DNA of 64,000 nucleotides from Candidatus Reidiella endopervernicosa (GTDB lineage Bacteria; Pseudomonadota; Gammaproteobacteria; GCF-013343005): NCBI RefSeq assembly GCF_013343005.1, contig NZ_CP054491.1, positions 2,028,501 to 2,092,500 of the forward strand, read 5' to 3'. Shown piece by piece: positions 1 to 10,607 of this stretch (position 1 is its first letter; each line of letters starts with the position of its first letter). The notes under the pieces were generated by a model. It saw only the letters and a program-made list of their open reading frames with translations, ran no database searches and was not told where the DNA came from. The position numbers and the translations under genes were made by a program.

Positions 1-162
1 GTAAGCGACAATCGCCTCCAACCGCTCAATCTCACTGTCGCCGTACCACCTGTAGCCGTTATCCGAACGATTAGCAGGCATTAGCAAGCCCTCACGCTCG
101 TAGTACAGAATGGTCGCTCTGGAGATGCCAAACTTTCTGGCGATCTGGGTCACCGTCAACAT
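1..162 (-). CDS. MerR-family transcriptional regulator, N-terminal part
   Basis: The reverse strand from position 162 to the window edge reads as 54 codons without a stop and continues outside. It begins with MLTVTQIARKFGISRATILY followed by YERxGLL, the winged helix-turn-helix signature of MerR regulators, then a typical GYRWY wing segment. MerR proteins bind spaced promoters as dimers and sense metals, redox state or drugs through the C-terminal half, which is not visible here, so the ligand cannot be guessed. The ATG at 162 is the natural start because the helix begins a few residues later, as is usual in the family. Confidence 0.85.
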   Translation of the reverse strand, partial: MLTVTQIARKFGISRATILYYEREGLLMPANRSDNGYRWYGDSEIERLEAIVAY

Positions 163-290
163 AAAGTCACCAATTGCCGTCGAAAAACAATCATGAACCC
201 TGATCCTATAGACGGGTCAACACCAATTTTTAAGATAAAAAAACGACGCTCGATTGGATCGGCATCGTTTCGATGTGGCTGGGGAGGTGG

Positions 291-1985
291 CTACTGCGCT
301 TCGGGCGGCGCCTCTGCCTCTCCCAGGTCGGGTGTGATGGCGTCGAACACGCTGCCGATGGTGCTACCGATACTGGAGGCGATCTCTCCGGTGCGGTTGC
401 CCTTGTTCTCCGCCTCACGCTGTTCCTGTACCCGTTCTGGCAGCAGGATCTCAGCCACGCTTAGAGGGGTGGTCTGGGCCTGCTCCACAAGCTCAATACC
501 CTGTTTGCTGAGTGCACTTAGAAGCTGGGGAGAGGCGCGACCAGAGAGCCATAGAATTCGCTTGCTGGTTGAAGGCCTGGTAAGAGCCTCGATCAAACCA
601 TTGTTGGACTCACTCAGGGTGAGGTAGTCGGCGATTACGGGATAGATCTTGTTACCGCTCCAGTCGACCAGCTGTAGTTGCCCATCCTGACTATGGAGAT
701 TGATCACGCGGTCTCTGTTGGTGTGGTAGTTGTAGATCAGCTCAGCCTGCTGCTGGGCGTGGCGACATGCCATCTCGGAATCAGCACCGCTGTTGCTTTT
801 CAGTAGCGCCTCTCTACCGAGCGCCCCTTCCAGGATGCTGATAGCTGCGACCTGTCGTGTGAGGTGGTTCACGCTGCAGATGGGGTGGTAGACGAGCTGG
901 GTCGACTCCTCTTCCGCTGACCGCCATGGATAGCGAAGCGAAGGCGGTTAGTCCGCGATAGTCGACGCCGTCTGCATATTCGTAGTTGAGAGCGCGAGCG
1001 GACGACAGAAGATGCAGCAGCGGCTTTATGTCGGCGTAGAGTCACTGAGGGAGTTGTGTAGAGCCGCGAAGGGTGATTACGCAACGAACGCAGGACGTCG
1101 GGGCGCCGTAGGCATAAATGGTCGCGTTAAGTTTTGCTGTTTGCTTGGGCTGGATGCCCAAAACAAACTTTCGCAAAATAGCGACTCCCCGAGCTAAGGC
1201 CGATTTTCTGCGCCGACTGATCAGCGGCCTTTAGCATCGTGGTGGGGCTGATCTTCCAGCCGTTGGGGTCGCTCTGGGTACCGTTGCTGATGCGTACCGA
1301 GACCGAGGCAACCATCGGTGCCGCCACCATCACCGCCTCAATCGGTGCACCACCGGCAAATACCGACCACGCCACATCATCCAGCTCCTCCTGCAGCAGT
1401 CTGTTACTGGAGTAGGGATCAACACCCAGCTCGGCAGCGAGACGGCGTTTAACGGTGTTAAAACCGAGCAGGTTCTTGGCCAGCGTATCGTCTTCATCAC
1501 TGCTCTCCTTGCCGATGCTGGAGATAGCCGCGCCTACGTCACTTAGCACATTGCCGATGCCAGAGGGATAGATTCAAGCGTGCCGACCGGATCGGTGACC
1601 AGATTACGCGTCAGACTGATCGGTGCCTCGGCAGCAGCCATAAAGCCCTTCTGGAAGGTGTCGCTCTCCTTCATCTGCCGCAGTGCCACAATCGCCTCGA
1701 TCTCGTGGGCGCGCTCACGCAGCAGCGAATCGGTGTGGACCACGAGCGACTGAATCTCAGAGCTGAGCTGGTAGCTGTTCATCCTGCCGTCATTCGCCAC
1801 CTCAGGCTCGATACGGTAGTGCTCAGAGGTCGTGACTGATTCATCCAGCAGTGTTGCAGCGGTCAGCGTAACGGCGGGCTCATATGGGGTGGCGTGCTGG
1901 TAGTCGCACTGAGTGTGGCTGAGCCAATCAGCAGTGTTGCGCCGGTGAAGATAGATAGAAGGTGAGACGGCTGGGTTCCATTCAT
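291..1985 (-). pseudogene. Unknown secreted protein, interrupted by element copy A and two frameshifts
   Basis: I do not recognise the family. The ATG at 1985 opens a plausible signal peptide (hydrophobic run ending near SATLSATTS). The frame then shifts near 1885 and again near 1550, and continues through a segment with GAAISSIGKES and a VFAGGAPIEAVMVAAPMVAS stretch. Element copy A (915-1192) then cuts the gene. Exact removal of the element joins ...KIGLS to EEESTQLV... in frame, and the protein ends at 291 with an acidic tail (LGEAEAPPEAQ). The total would be about 470 residues. It has no obvious catalytic motif. The two frameshifts may be sequence error or decay. The gene stands alone, upstream of the MerR edge and divergent from tRNA-Leu. 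Confidence 0.6.
915..1192 (-). mobile_element. Interspersed hairpin element, copy A (in gene, sense)
   Basis: This 278 bp copy reads in its sense direction on the minus strand, the same direction as the gene it interrupts. Its first base is T (TCGGGGAGTCGC) instead of the usual C, as in copy C. It shares with copy C the variant GATAGCGAAGCGAAGG near the GC hairpin and GTCTGCATATTCG in the middle, so A and C form a subfamily. Removing 915-1192 joins AGC (Ser) to GAAGAG (Glu-Glu) in frame with no duplicated target bases. Confidence 0.93.
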
Positions 1986-2246
1986 AATCTCGTGCTCTCA
2001 TTGTTATTAGGGTGATCGACTGCCGCTGCAGCCCTGCACTGAGCCGATCATATCAGCATCCCTGCCGAGAGAACCAACCCGGCAAGATTAGTCGCAAATT
2101 GATAACGAAGAGCCTTTGAATGAGCCGGGGGTAGGGTATAATGCCGCTCGGTGCAGAGGACGACCCCGCAATAGGGCGCTTCGGTACCGAGAGATCACGT
2201 ATCGCGCGCGAATCACGCAGCCTCTGTGATCGAGTCACCGCATCAA

Positions 2247-2330
2247 GCCCGGGTGGCGAAATTGGTATACGCAGGAGACTTAAAATCTCCCGACCGCAAG
2301 GTCGTACCGGTTCGACTCCGGTCCCGGGCA
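2247..2330 (+). tRNA. tRNA-Leu (anticodon UAA)
   Basis: Acceptor arms GCCCGGG and CCCGGGC pair, followed by discriminator A at 2330. The anticodon stem GGAGA/TCTCC holds the loop CTTAAAA, giving anticodon TAA. A long variable arm (CCGACC-GCAA-GGTCGT) marks a class II tRNA, and the T loop is GGTTCGACTCC. The D arm contains GGTGGCGAAATTGGTA, typical of tRNA-Leu. The CCA end is not fully encoded: the discriminator is followed by CAA. Confidence 0.97.
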
Positions 2331-2366
2331 CAAATAAAACAATAGGTTACGAAATTAACACACACC

Positions 2367-5180
2367 ATGTTAAGGACAACATATGCATGCTCGCTTTGCT
2401 TCAAATGTACATTTAATCGGAATTGTTTTGTTATATCGACTGCTCTTGCTGGCTGTATAGAAATTGAGAATCAGACACCTGATGCTAATAATTTAAGCCT
2501 AGCTACAGATGAAGACACACCCAAGGCGATTACCCTGGCGGGCAACGACAGTGATGGCAGCATCAGCACATATACGGTGAGCACCAATCCTGTCCACGGG
2601 GCGTTGAGCGGCACCGCACCAAACCTGACTTACACTCCTGCAGCCAACTATTTTGGCAGCGACAGCTTCACCTTTACCGTGACCGATAATGAGGGAGCTA
2701 CTTCAGCCGCGGTGGCGGTGAGCATTACTGTTAATTCGGTCAACGATGGGCCGACTGCAACAGGTCAGACGACGAGCACCAATGAAGACACACCCAAGGC
2801 GATTACTCTGGCGGGCAGCGACAGTGATGGCAGCATCAGCACATATACGGTGAGCACCAATCCTGTCCACGGGGCGTTGAGTGGCACTGCACCAAATCTG
2901 ACTTACACTCCTGCAGCCAACTATTTTGGCAGCGACAGCTTCACCTTTACCGTGACCGATAATGAGGGAGCTACTTCAGCCGCGGTGGCGGTGAGCATTA
3001 CTGTTAATTCGGTCAACGATGGGCCGACTGCAACAGGTCAGACGATGAGCACCAATGAAGACACACCCAAGGCGATTACCCTGGCGGGCAACGACAGTGA
3101 TGGCAGCATCAGCACGTATACGGTGAGCACCAATCCTGTCCACGGGGCGTTGAGTGGCACCGGACCAAACCTGACTTACACTCCTGCAAGCCAACTATTT
3201 TGGCGGCGACAGCTTCACCTTTACCGTGACCGATAATGAGGGAGCTACTTCAGTCGCGGTGGCGGTGAGCATTACTGTTAATTCGGTCAACGATAGGCCG
3301 ACTGCAACAGGTCAGACGACGAGCACCAATGAAGACATACCCGAGGCGATTACCCTGGCGGGCAACGACAGTGATGGCAGCATCAGCACGTATACGGTGA
3401 GCACCAATCCTGCCTACGGGGCGTTGAGCGGCACCGCACCAAATCTGACTTACACTCCTGCAGCCAACTATTTTGGCAGTGACAGCTTCGCCTTTACCGT
3501 GACCGATAATGAGGGAGCTACTTCAGCCGCAGCAACGGTGAGTATCACCGTTAATTCGGTCAACGATGAACCAACAGCTGCGGTGGATAGCTTTAGCGCC
3601 ACAGGCAACACGAAAAACCTTTGCTGCCCCTGGTGTGCTAGCAAATGATAGTGATACAGAATCACCAAGCAATGCCCTGACAGCCACAACAGGTACCATA
3701 GCGACAAGCAAAGGAGGCTCGGTAACCATGAGTAGTAACGGAAGTTTTGTCTACACGCCTCCTGCAAACATTAGCAGTGATAGCTTTCAATACACACTGA
3801 ATGACAATGACGGTGTGGACCCTAATTCTGATGTTGGCACCGCCAATATTTCTCTGAGTGGTATGGTGTGGTACGTGGATGATTCGGCTGCTGCAGGTGG
3901 CGATGGAACCTCTGAAAACCATTTAACACTCTTGCAGCTGGCGCAGCGGCAGCATCAAGCGCAGAGACTATCTTTGTATATTCTGGCTCATATAGCGGTG
4001 GCATCACCCTGACAACAGCAGGCCAACTAATCGGTGAAGGAGAAGGACTGTCAGTAAGTGGGCTAACGATTGCAGCGGGAACACCACCCACCATTACAGC
4101 GACTGGAGGCGTCGATGCTATCACCGTATCTAACGGCAACACCATCAAAGGCGTTACCCTAACCGGCAATGCAAGCGTATCCGTGGAGCAGGTATCACAG
4201 GACTGACGGTACAGAATGTTACATTGTCTAATACTGGTGGTGACAGCATCAGTTTGTCCAACTCAATTGGAACCGTAAGCCTGAGCGATAGCAGCATAAC
4301 GAACAGCTCCACCGCAGTGGATGGTCTGGATATCGACAACTCCGGTCTCGCTACCGGCATCCTGATCTTGACAGTGGACGGACTCGCCTTTAGCGGTGAC
4401 ACCACCCTCAGTGGCATGCAAAATGCTGTCGATATTATTACCAGTACCTCGAGCACAATTAATGCCACCATTACTGGCAGCAGCTTTACTAACACATGGA
4501 AAGACGGCATCGAGATTGATATCAATGGTACCAGTGGTAGTGACAGCATCACCATCGGTAACTCTAGTAACCGTAATACCTTTACTGGTGTCAGTACGGA
4601 TGTAATGGACTTCTCTGTCCAGGTGGTTCCTCAGTGAGCTTCAATATCAGCGGCAATGATACAGACGGAAATGGTCTTTCTCTAGCTGATGGAATCGATC
4701 TCTTTGTTAATGATAATGCTACCTCAACGATCAATATCATCGATAATAGCTTCGTTGATTTAGGGACAGTTCAAGCGACAAAACCATCAAGATCTTTGTC
4801 GGAAATCTTGCTGTAGCTCACAGCCGAGCTGATATCACCATAAGCAATATTCGCTTATCAATAATACAGCCACAGGATTACTCATCGATAACTTCGGTGA
4901 CTCAGATGTCAATGCGACAGTAAGCAACAATACATTTAGTGCCAATGGAAACAACGATGGCTTGACAGTAATTACTACGATCGCCAACACAGAAACCTGC
5001 TTGGCAGCGAGCGGCAACACTTTTCCAACGGTGATCATCTCTCTTACTGAGACTGCTGATGGCAGTTTTCTTCAGATTCCGTCCATGGCAAAATGCAGCT
5101 GCACTTTCAGCGTCGAATGGTGGCGTTACTGTCAATACTACAGGTGGAGTTGGATACGCCGAGGCTTGTAGTATCCCATG
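2367..5180 (+). pseudogene. Cadherin-like/VCBS repeat surface protein, multiply frameshifted
   Basis: The region begins 36 bases after tRNA-Leu and reads as one long extracellular protein broken by at least six frameshifts (near 3190, 3615, 3925, 4180, 4625, 4780 and 5090). The first part has four near-identical 91-residue modules with NEDTPKAITLAG, FGSDSFTFTVTDNEGATSA and VNSVND, the pattern of cadherin-like tandem domains in bacterial adhesins. Next come an Ig-like module (GVLANDSDTESPSN, SFQYTLNDNDG) and a Thr/Ser/Asn-rich beta-helix-like region with repeated ITGSSFTN, ISGNDTDGNG and VSNNTFSANGNN strands. It ends near 5180 at AEACSIP-stop. The Cys-containing N-terminus (LAGCIEIENQ) could be a lipobox, which would make it a lipoprotein. 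Export and adhesion are inferred from the modules. Confidence 0.7.
2511..3565 (+). repeat. Four tandem 273 bp repeats encoding adhesin modules
   Basis: The motif GAAGACACACCCAAGGCGAT recurs at 2511, 2784, 3057 and (with small changes) 3331. The period is 273 bp, or 91 codons. The third unit is 274 bp because an extra A at about 3186-3190 (CCTGCAAGCC versus CCTGCAGCC) shifts the frame. Units differ by only a few bases, which points to recent duplication or gene conversion. Confidence 0.92.
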
Positions 5181-5287
5181 ATATCTGGCCACAATAAGTG
5201 GGGTCAGATGAAACTTTATAGCTAACCTTTCATACAACTTCTGCTCAATTACCCAGTGCTATTGGACAATAAAGGCAGCTATTCCAA

Positions 5288-5570
5288 CGCTGACCGCCAT
5301 GGAGAGCGAAGTGAGGGCGGTTAGTCCCGATAGTCGACGCCGTCTGCCTATTCGTAGTTGAGAGCGCGAGCGGACGACGAAGAAGATGCAGCAGCGGCTT
5401 TATGTCGGCGTAGAGTCACTGAGGGAGTTGTGTAGAGCCGCGAAGAGGTGATTACGCAACGTACGCAGGACGGTCGGGGCGCCGAAGGCATAAACGGTCG
5501 CGTTAAGTTTTTGCTGTTTGCTTGGGCTTGGATGCCCAAAACAAACTTTCGCAAAAATAGCGACTCCCGG
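5288..5570 (-). mobile_element. Interspersed hairpin element, copy B (intergenic)
   Basis: This 283 bp copy has its sense on the minus strand and belongs to the common subfamily (GAGAGCGAAGTGAGGG). It has one G fewer at its first end (CCGGGAGTCGC). Its hairpin arms carry five T opposite five A. It lies between the end of the broken adhesin and dbpA. Joining its flanks does not create an obvious open gene. Confidence 0.92.
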
Positions 5571-5769
5571 TTTTCTATCCCCTGAGAGTGCCACTCTGTA
5601 GTCTGAGAGCTAAAGGGGCGGTACCCATATAATAAGTCTGTTTGAGCAAGCCTGATAACGCCTCACTGTAGTCGCTGTGCTACCCGCTGGAGGTATAGTG
5701 GCGCACTCTCGACCTCCAAACTCCTGTAGCTAGCATGTCTGCTGCTACATCCAGACAGGAATATCTCCC
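5571..5769. other. Non-coding stretch between element B and dbpA
   Basis: With 5181-5287 on the other side of copy B this makes about 300 bases without a gene. I see no tRNA, strong terminator or convincing promoter. It holds only short, stop-rich reading frames. Confidence 0.5.
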
Positions 5770-7062
5770 TTGAGCAACACCGATTTCTCTAATCTTAAGC
5801 TGCATACCGATCTGTTGAAGAACCTATCCACGCTTGGTTTGAGTCGATGACACCGATTCAGGAGTCTGCCCGCATTCTGGCCAGGATGTGATTGCCAGGA
5901 AAGACGATCGAAGGGCGCGTTTGGATTGGGGCGTGCAGCAGGCTCGAGGAGTTTCGGGCAGTCGTTGGTGCTCTCGTCCGACGCGTGAACTGGCTGACCA
6001 GGTAGGGAAGGAGATTCGTCGACTGGCGCGCTCCATTCCCAATATTAAGGTGTTGACGCTCTGTGGTGGGGTTCCGTTTGGTCCACAGATCGGTTCTCTG
6101 GAGCATGGGGCGCATATCATTGTCGGTACGCCGGGGCGTCGTTGGAGCACTTCGTAGGTCGGAGCTGGAAGCTGATTGCTGGCCGGATAGGCGGGCATGC
6201 TGGAGATGGGTTCCAACGGCGCTTGATGCGATGTCGATGAGACTTAAAGCGTCTGACGCTCTTTGGGGCCACCTTTCCACCAAAGATCGAGTCGATTGCC
6301 AAGCGCATTATGGTGAAGCCGATGATGGTGCAGGTGACCGCAACACATGATGACTCCACTATCGGTCAGCACTTCTTCAAGGTGGCTGATTATGAACAGC
6401 GCCTGGAGGCAACGCGCTGCTGTTGACGCACGACCTGATCGTGTGGTCTTCCTAATAAAGCGTGAGGCGCGACTTTAGCGCACCTCACCAGATCGGTTAG
6501 TCGTTGCAAACGCATTGGTGATCTGGGAACAGCGTACGGGTCAGGCGCTGGTGCAGTTTGCCAGCAAGAGTGTCTCGACTAGGTGGCACCGATGTGGGCG
6601 CTGGTCGATATCGAGCCTTGATGCGTGGTCACTATCCATGCTCTAACGATCCGATTGCACACCACCGTATCGGTCGTACCGGACGTGCGGGCAGTAAGGG
6701 TGTTGCCTTCTCGCTGTTCAGCGACAAAGAGCACTACAAGGTGGAGATGCTAGGCCACTTTATCGACCGGACCATTGTCGGTGAGACGCTTCCGCCCCAG
6801 AGTGTGTTGGGCAACGAACCGGTGGCGCCAGAGATGGCGACGCTGCAGATTGACGGCGGCAAGAAGCAGAAGCTACGTCCCGGCGATATTCTCGGTGCCC
6901 TGACAGGCAAACAGGGTATCGAGGGCAAGCAGGTCGGTAAGATTCAGATCTTTGATAACTGGGCCTATGTCGCCGTCTCGCAGAAGGCGGTGAAGCGCAC
7001 GAAACTGGTGAGGAAGATGAAGGGGCGCTCGTTCAGAGTACGCCGGGTCAAGCGTAACTCCT
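5770..7062 (+). pseudogene. dbpA: ATP-dependent RNA helicase DbpA, multiply frameshifted
   Basis: Translated pieces align in order with DbpA, the DEAD-box helicase that acts on 23S rRNA during large-subunit assembly. A TTG start at 5770 gives SNTDFSNLKLHTDLLKNLST and then MTPIQESARILA after a frame change near 5848. Motif Ia and its surroundings are clear (PTRELADQVGKEIRRLARS, LTLCGGVPFG, IIVGTPGR), as are [10 protein letters not shown] and the C-terminal RNA-binding domain (IDGGKKQKLRPGDILGALTG, ending GRSFRVRRV). The Walker A and DEAD portions are scrambled by several indels, so this reading could not make an active helicase. The intact C-terminal domain identifies it as DbpA rather than another DEAD-box protein. 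The downstream boundary is uncertain because the frame runs into the decayed rhlE tail. Confidence 0.85.
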
Positions 7063-7106
7063 CTCGATCATCGATGGTGGAGTCGAACTGCGGCTCTGAG
7101 CCAGGA

Positions 7107-7500
7107 TGGTCTAGTGCGTCTTCTACGTTGATCGGCTTTTGCTCGTAAGTTACTTTTCCTGTTTCTGTCTTCTACGCGCTGGCCATCATTGGGCTCAGAC
7201 TTCGGCTTTTGGCGGTTTCGAAGCTTTCGGTTTTTGGGCGCAGGTCGAAGGCGCACTGCGGGTATCGTCAGGCTGCGCCACATATCGTTTCAGCTCGTTT
7301 GATCAGGCTCTGATCTTGGAGGTTAACTCATCGGCACTGACCAGCGATACCGCTTCACCGCTAAGACCCAGCGCCGGTGCGACCGTGCGATGTATGTAGT
7401 CCTGCGCTACGATGGGGCGGTTCGAAGTTGACCACCTGGTGCTTAACCCTCTCGATTGCATCTATGGGGCGGAGTTGAAAGGCGGCTCCGACCCCGGTGT
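7107..7500 (-). pseudogene. Decayed duplicate of the rhlE 3' end
   Basis: This stretch repeats, with many small indels, the sequence at about 7506-7900, the 3' part of the intact rhlE next to it. Shared blocks include GCGTCTTCTACG, CTTTTCCTGTTTCTG, CTACGCGCTG, ACCAGCGATACCGCTTCACC and TGTAGTCCTGCGCTAC, in the same order and spacing. It therefore reads as a partial tandem duplication of the helicase tail that has since degraded. It carries the C-terminal region only, so no functional product is expected. Confidence 0.8.
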
Positions 7501-7503
7501 GGT

Positions 7504-8802
7504 CTACGTGCGTCTTCTACGTTTGATCGGTTTTTTGCTCGTAATTACCTTTTCCTGTTTCTGTTTTCCTACGCGCTGTCCATCTTTGTGCTCAATCTTC
7601 GGCTTTTTAGGTTTCTTGGGCTTTTTCGGTTTTTTTGGGCGCAGGTCGAGACGCGACTGCGGTAGCTCGTGCACCGGCTCATAGCCGCCCACATACTCCC
7701 GTTTTAGCTCATGTTTGATCAGGCTCTCGATCTTGGAGAGGTCGTCAAACTCATCGGCACTGACCAGCGATACCGCTTCACCACTAAGACCGGCACGCCC
7801 GGTGCGACCGATGCGATGTATGTAGTCCTGCGCTACATGGGGCAGGTCGAAGTTGACCACCTGCGGCAGCTGGTCGATATCGAGGCCACGGGCGGCGATA
7901 TCGGTGGCGACCAGAATCTGGATTGTTCCCGCCTTGAAGTCGGCAAGCGTATTGGTGCGGACCGCCTGACTCTTGTTGCCATGAATCGCAGCGGTTTTGA
8001 TTCCCTTATTGCTTAGGTGCCGCGTCAGGCGGTCAGCACCCTGTTTGGTCTTGGTGAAGACCAGTACCTGTCCCCACTGTTCCGTTTTGATCAGATGGGT
8101 GAGCAGGTCAGGTTTACGTTTTTTGTCGACCGGGCAGAGCCACTGTTTGACCGTTTTGGCAGTGGTGTTGCGTGGTGTGACGGATATCTCGACCGGATTG
8201 TTAACGATGGTTTTGGCCAGCGTGCGAACCTCATCGGAGAAGGTGGCCGAGAACATCAGGTTCTGACGCTGTTTCGGTAGCAGCGAGATAATTTTGCGAA
8301 TGTCGTCGATAAAGCCAAGATCGAGCATGCGATCGGCCTCATCGAGTACCAGCACCTCGAGCTGTTTAAATTTCACCGCATTCTGGTTGTAGAGATCGAG
8401 CAGACGCCCCGGCGTGGCTACCAGCAGATCGACACCCCTTCGCAAGGCCATCATCTGCGGATTGATCTTCACCCCGCCATAAACGACGGTAGAGCGCAGC
8501 ACCAGATAACGACCGTAGGTACTAATGTTCTCACCGACCTGTGCTGCCAGCTCGCGGGTGGGAGTAAGCACCAGTACCCGTGCCTGATTGGCCTGCGCAC
8601 GTTCGCCGCTGGAGAGCCGTTCCAGAATTGGTAGGGTAAAGGCTGCGGTCTTGCCAGTGCCGGTCTGAGCCGCTGCCATCAGGTCACGACCCGCCAGTAC
8701 GGCGGGAATCGCCTCGGACTGGATGGGGGAGGGTGACTGGTACTCCTGGTCGGCAAGGGCATCGAGGATCGGCTCGGAGAGGCCCAGCGAGGCAAAGCTC
8801 AT
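7504..8802 (-). CDS. rhlE: DEAD-box ATP-dependent RNA helicase RhlE
   Basis: The gene encodes 432 residues, intact. Motifs in order: Q motif ([11 protein letters not shown]), Walker [44 protein letters not shown] and [11 protein letters not shown] Lys/Pro-rich basic tail (repeated PKK) ends the protein, as in RhlE, and probably helps RNA binding. RhlE-type helicases remodel RNA in ribosome maturation and cold adaptation. The ATG at 8802 sits directly before [13 protein letters not shown], the usual family N-terminus. It converges on broken dbpA, and its 3' end has been partly duplicated at 7107-7500. Confidence 0.95.
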   Translation of the reverse strand: MSFASLGLSEPILDALADQEYQSPSPIQSEAIPAVLAGRDLMAAAQTGTGKTAAFTLPILERLSSGERAQANQARVLVLTPTRELAAQVGENISTYGRYLVLRSTVVYGGVKINPQMMALRRGVDLLVATPGRLLDLYNQNAVKFKQLEVLVLDEADRMLDLGFIDDIRKIISLLPKQRQNLMFSATFSDEVRTLAKTIVNNPVEISVTPRNTTAKTVKQWLCPVDKKRKPDLLTHLIKTEQWGQVLVFTKTKQGADRLTRHLSNKGIKTAAIHGNKSQAVRTNTLADFKAGTIQILVATDIAARGLDIDQLPQVVNFDLPHVAQDYIHRIGRTGRAGLSGEAVSLVSADEFDDLSKIESLIKHELKREYVGGYEPVHELPQSRLDLRPKKPKKPKKPKKPKIEHKDGQRVGKQKQEKVITSKKPIKRRRRT

Positions 8803-8966
8803 ATCTCTATCTCTTCTGTTCTATCTGTCGGCCAATTCATCTGGCTGGGAGGGAGCTTACCGCTTCTTCTCACGGGGGGCTATGACTGCACCTAAAGGGT
8901 GTGTGGTTGGCCCCTGTTATCCGGCATAATGAACACTCCTTTTCGGATGGGATAGGGCGTAGATCA

Positions 8967-10582
8967 ATGGACTTTGAGTGGGTAGCAATAGCACTGGGCG
9001 ATGTTGAGTGGATCACGCTCGCATTTCTGCTTGGTTTTCTGGCCAAAGGCATCGGCCTGCCACCACTGGTCGGCTTTCTGGCGACCGGTTTCGCGCTTAA
9101 CTACATGGGTTTCGCGAGCGGTGATCTGCTACAGAAACTGGCCGATCTCGGCATTACGCTGCTGCTCTTTACCGCGAGCTTGGTCTGAAACTGAATTTAA
9201 AGATGCTGATCAGACCGCAGGTCTGGTCGGTCACGCTAATCCATATTTCGCTGGTTATTGCGCTATTCGGTGCTGCAATCTTTGTTCTGGTGCTATTGGG
9301 CGCACCACTTTTTGCCGGTCTCGATTTCAAGACCACGTTGATGGTCGCATTTGCGCTGAGCTTCTCTAGCACAGTCTTTGTGGTCAAGGCGCTGGAAGAG
9401 AAGGGCGAGATGCGCTCACTGCATGGCCGCATTGCTATCGGCATCCTGGTTATGCAGGACCTGGCAGCGGTGATCTTCCTCGCCGCCTCGACCGGCAAGA
9501 TTCCCTCGCCCTGGGCACTGCTGCTGTTCCTACTGATTCCGCTGCGCCCGCTGTTTCATTATCTGCTCAACAAGACTGGCCACGGTGAGCTGCTGATTCT
9601 CTATGGGCTGGTACTGGCGCTCGGTGGTGCGGAGCTGTTTGAACTGGGTGGGGTGAAGGATGATCTGGGGGCGCTGATTATGGGCGTTTTGATATCAAGC
9701 CATCCCAAGTCGATCGAACTCTCGAAGACAATGCTCGGTTTCAAGGATCTCTTTCTGGTCGGTTTTTTCCTCTCAATAGGCATGACGGGGCAGCTGACGC
9801 TGGAGGCGCTGATTATCGGTACGCTGTTGGTGCCGTTCATGTTTGTAAAGTCGGCGCTCTTTTATGGGCTGATGACCCGTTTCAAGCTGCGCGCGCGTAC
9901 TTCACTGCTGGCGACGTTGAACCTGAGCAACTACAGCGAATTTGGTCTGATCGTGGCAGCTATTGGTGTTTCCAGCGGATGGCTCGATAGCGAATGGCTG
10001 GTGGTGATCGCTATCGCACTCTCTCTCTCCTTTGTCGTCGCAGCACCGCTCACGAGCAGCGACGATCAGATCTATAGTCGTTTGCGTGGTTTCTGGATGC
10101 GCTTCCAGCGAGATGAACGTCTGGCCGATGATCGGCTGCTCGATACGCTTGGAGCGACGATAGCGGTCTTTGGCATGGGGCGAGTTGGTAGCGGTGCCTA
10201 TGAGAAGATGCGCGAACTGCATGGTGACATCGTGGTCGGCATCGACTTTGATGCCGATGTGGTGAGGTGTCACCAGGAGGAGGACCGCAAGGTGTTACAT
10301 GGCGATCCGAGTGATGCCGACTTCTGGGAGAAGATTGAACAGGACCACTCCATTCAGCTGGTTATGCTGGCGCTTCCCAATCTAGAGGCAAATCTCGATG
10401 CGCTGTGCCAACTGCGTGATATCTCATTCTCGGGGCGTGTTGCGGCAACTGCAAAATTCCCTGATGAGGAGCTCGTGCTGCGAAGGGCTGGGGCGACGGC
10501 GGTATTCAACATCTATACGGAGGCGGGTACCGGTTTTGCCGACCATGTTGAGGCGTCCAATAATCTGGTTGTGAAGAGGTGA
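8967..10582 (+). pseudogene. Kef-type K+/H+ antiporter with TrkA-N domain, one frameshift
   Basis: The ATG at 8967 starts MDFEWVAIALGDVEWITLAF, followed by the first membrane helices of a CPA2 (Kef/YbaL-type) cation/proton antiporter. One base change near 9170-9185 breaks the frame just after LLLFT. The rest then continues in a single frame from GLKLNLKMLIRPQ to 10582. Later helices include the FSSTVFVVKALEEKGE segment that is typical of Kef exchangers. The C-terminus (about residues 385-520) is a Rossmann TrkA-N/RCK domain (AVFGMGRVGSGAYEKM) that would bind NAD(H) or nucleotide. The family exports K+ in exchange for H+. The total would be about 538 residues. A single indel in otherwise clean sequence could be error, so a working gene is possible. 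Confidence 0.85.
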
Positions 10583-10607
10583 TAGCAATTGGAATGTAGG
10601 AGAGTGA

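Noticed and set aside
915-1192. Elements as group I or group II introns
   Set aside because: They do not start GUGYG or end AY, have no domain V hairpin, no U before the 5' junction and no group I core pairings, and are short. Splicing by another mechanism remains open.
2053-2331. Minus-strand frame across tRNA-Leu
   Set aside because: It overlaps the tRNA completely and has no coding features; it is the shadow of the tRNA region.
2511-3565. CRISPR array
   Set aside because: The repeats are 273 bp coding modules without spacers. No short direct repeats with unique spacers were seen anywhere in the window.
5348-5594. Reading frames inside the elements, e.g. with FAALHNSLSDSTPT or LRRHKAAAASS
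   Set aside because: The same peptides appear in several frames in every copy, with indels that ignore the codon frame and stops in all frames. They are by-products of the repeat, not proteins.
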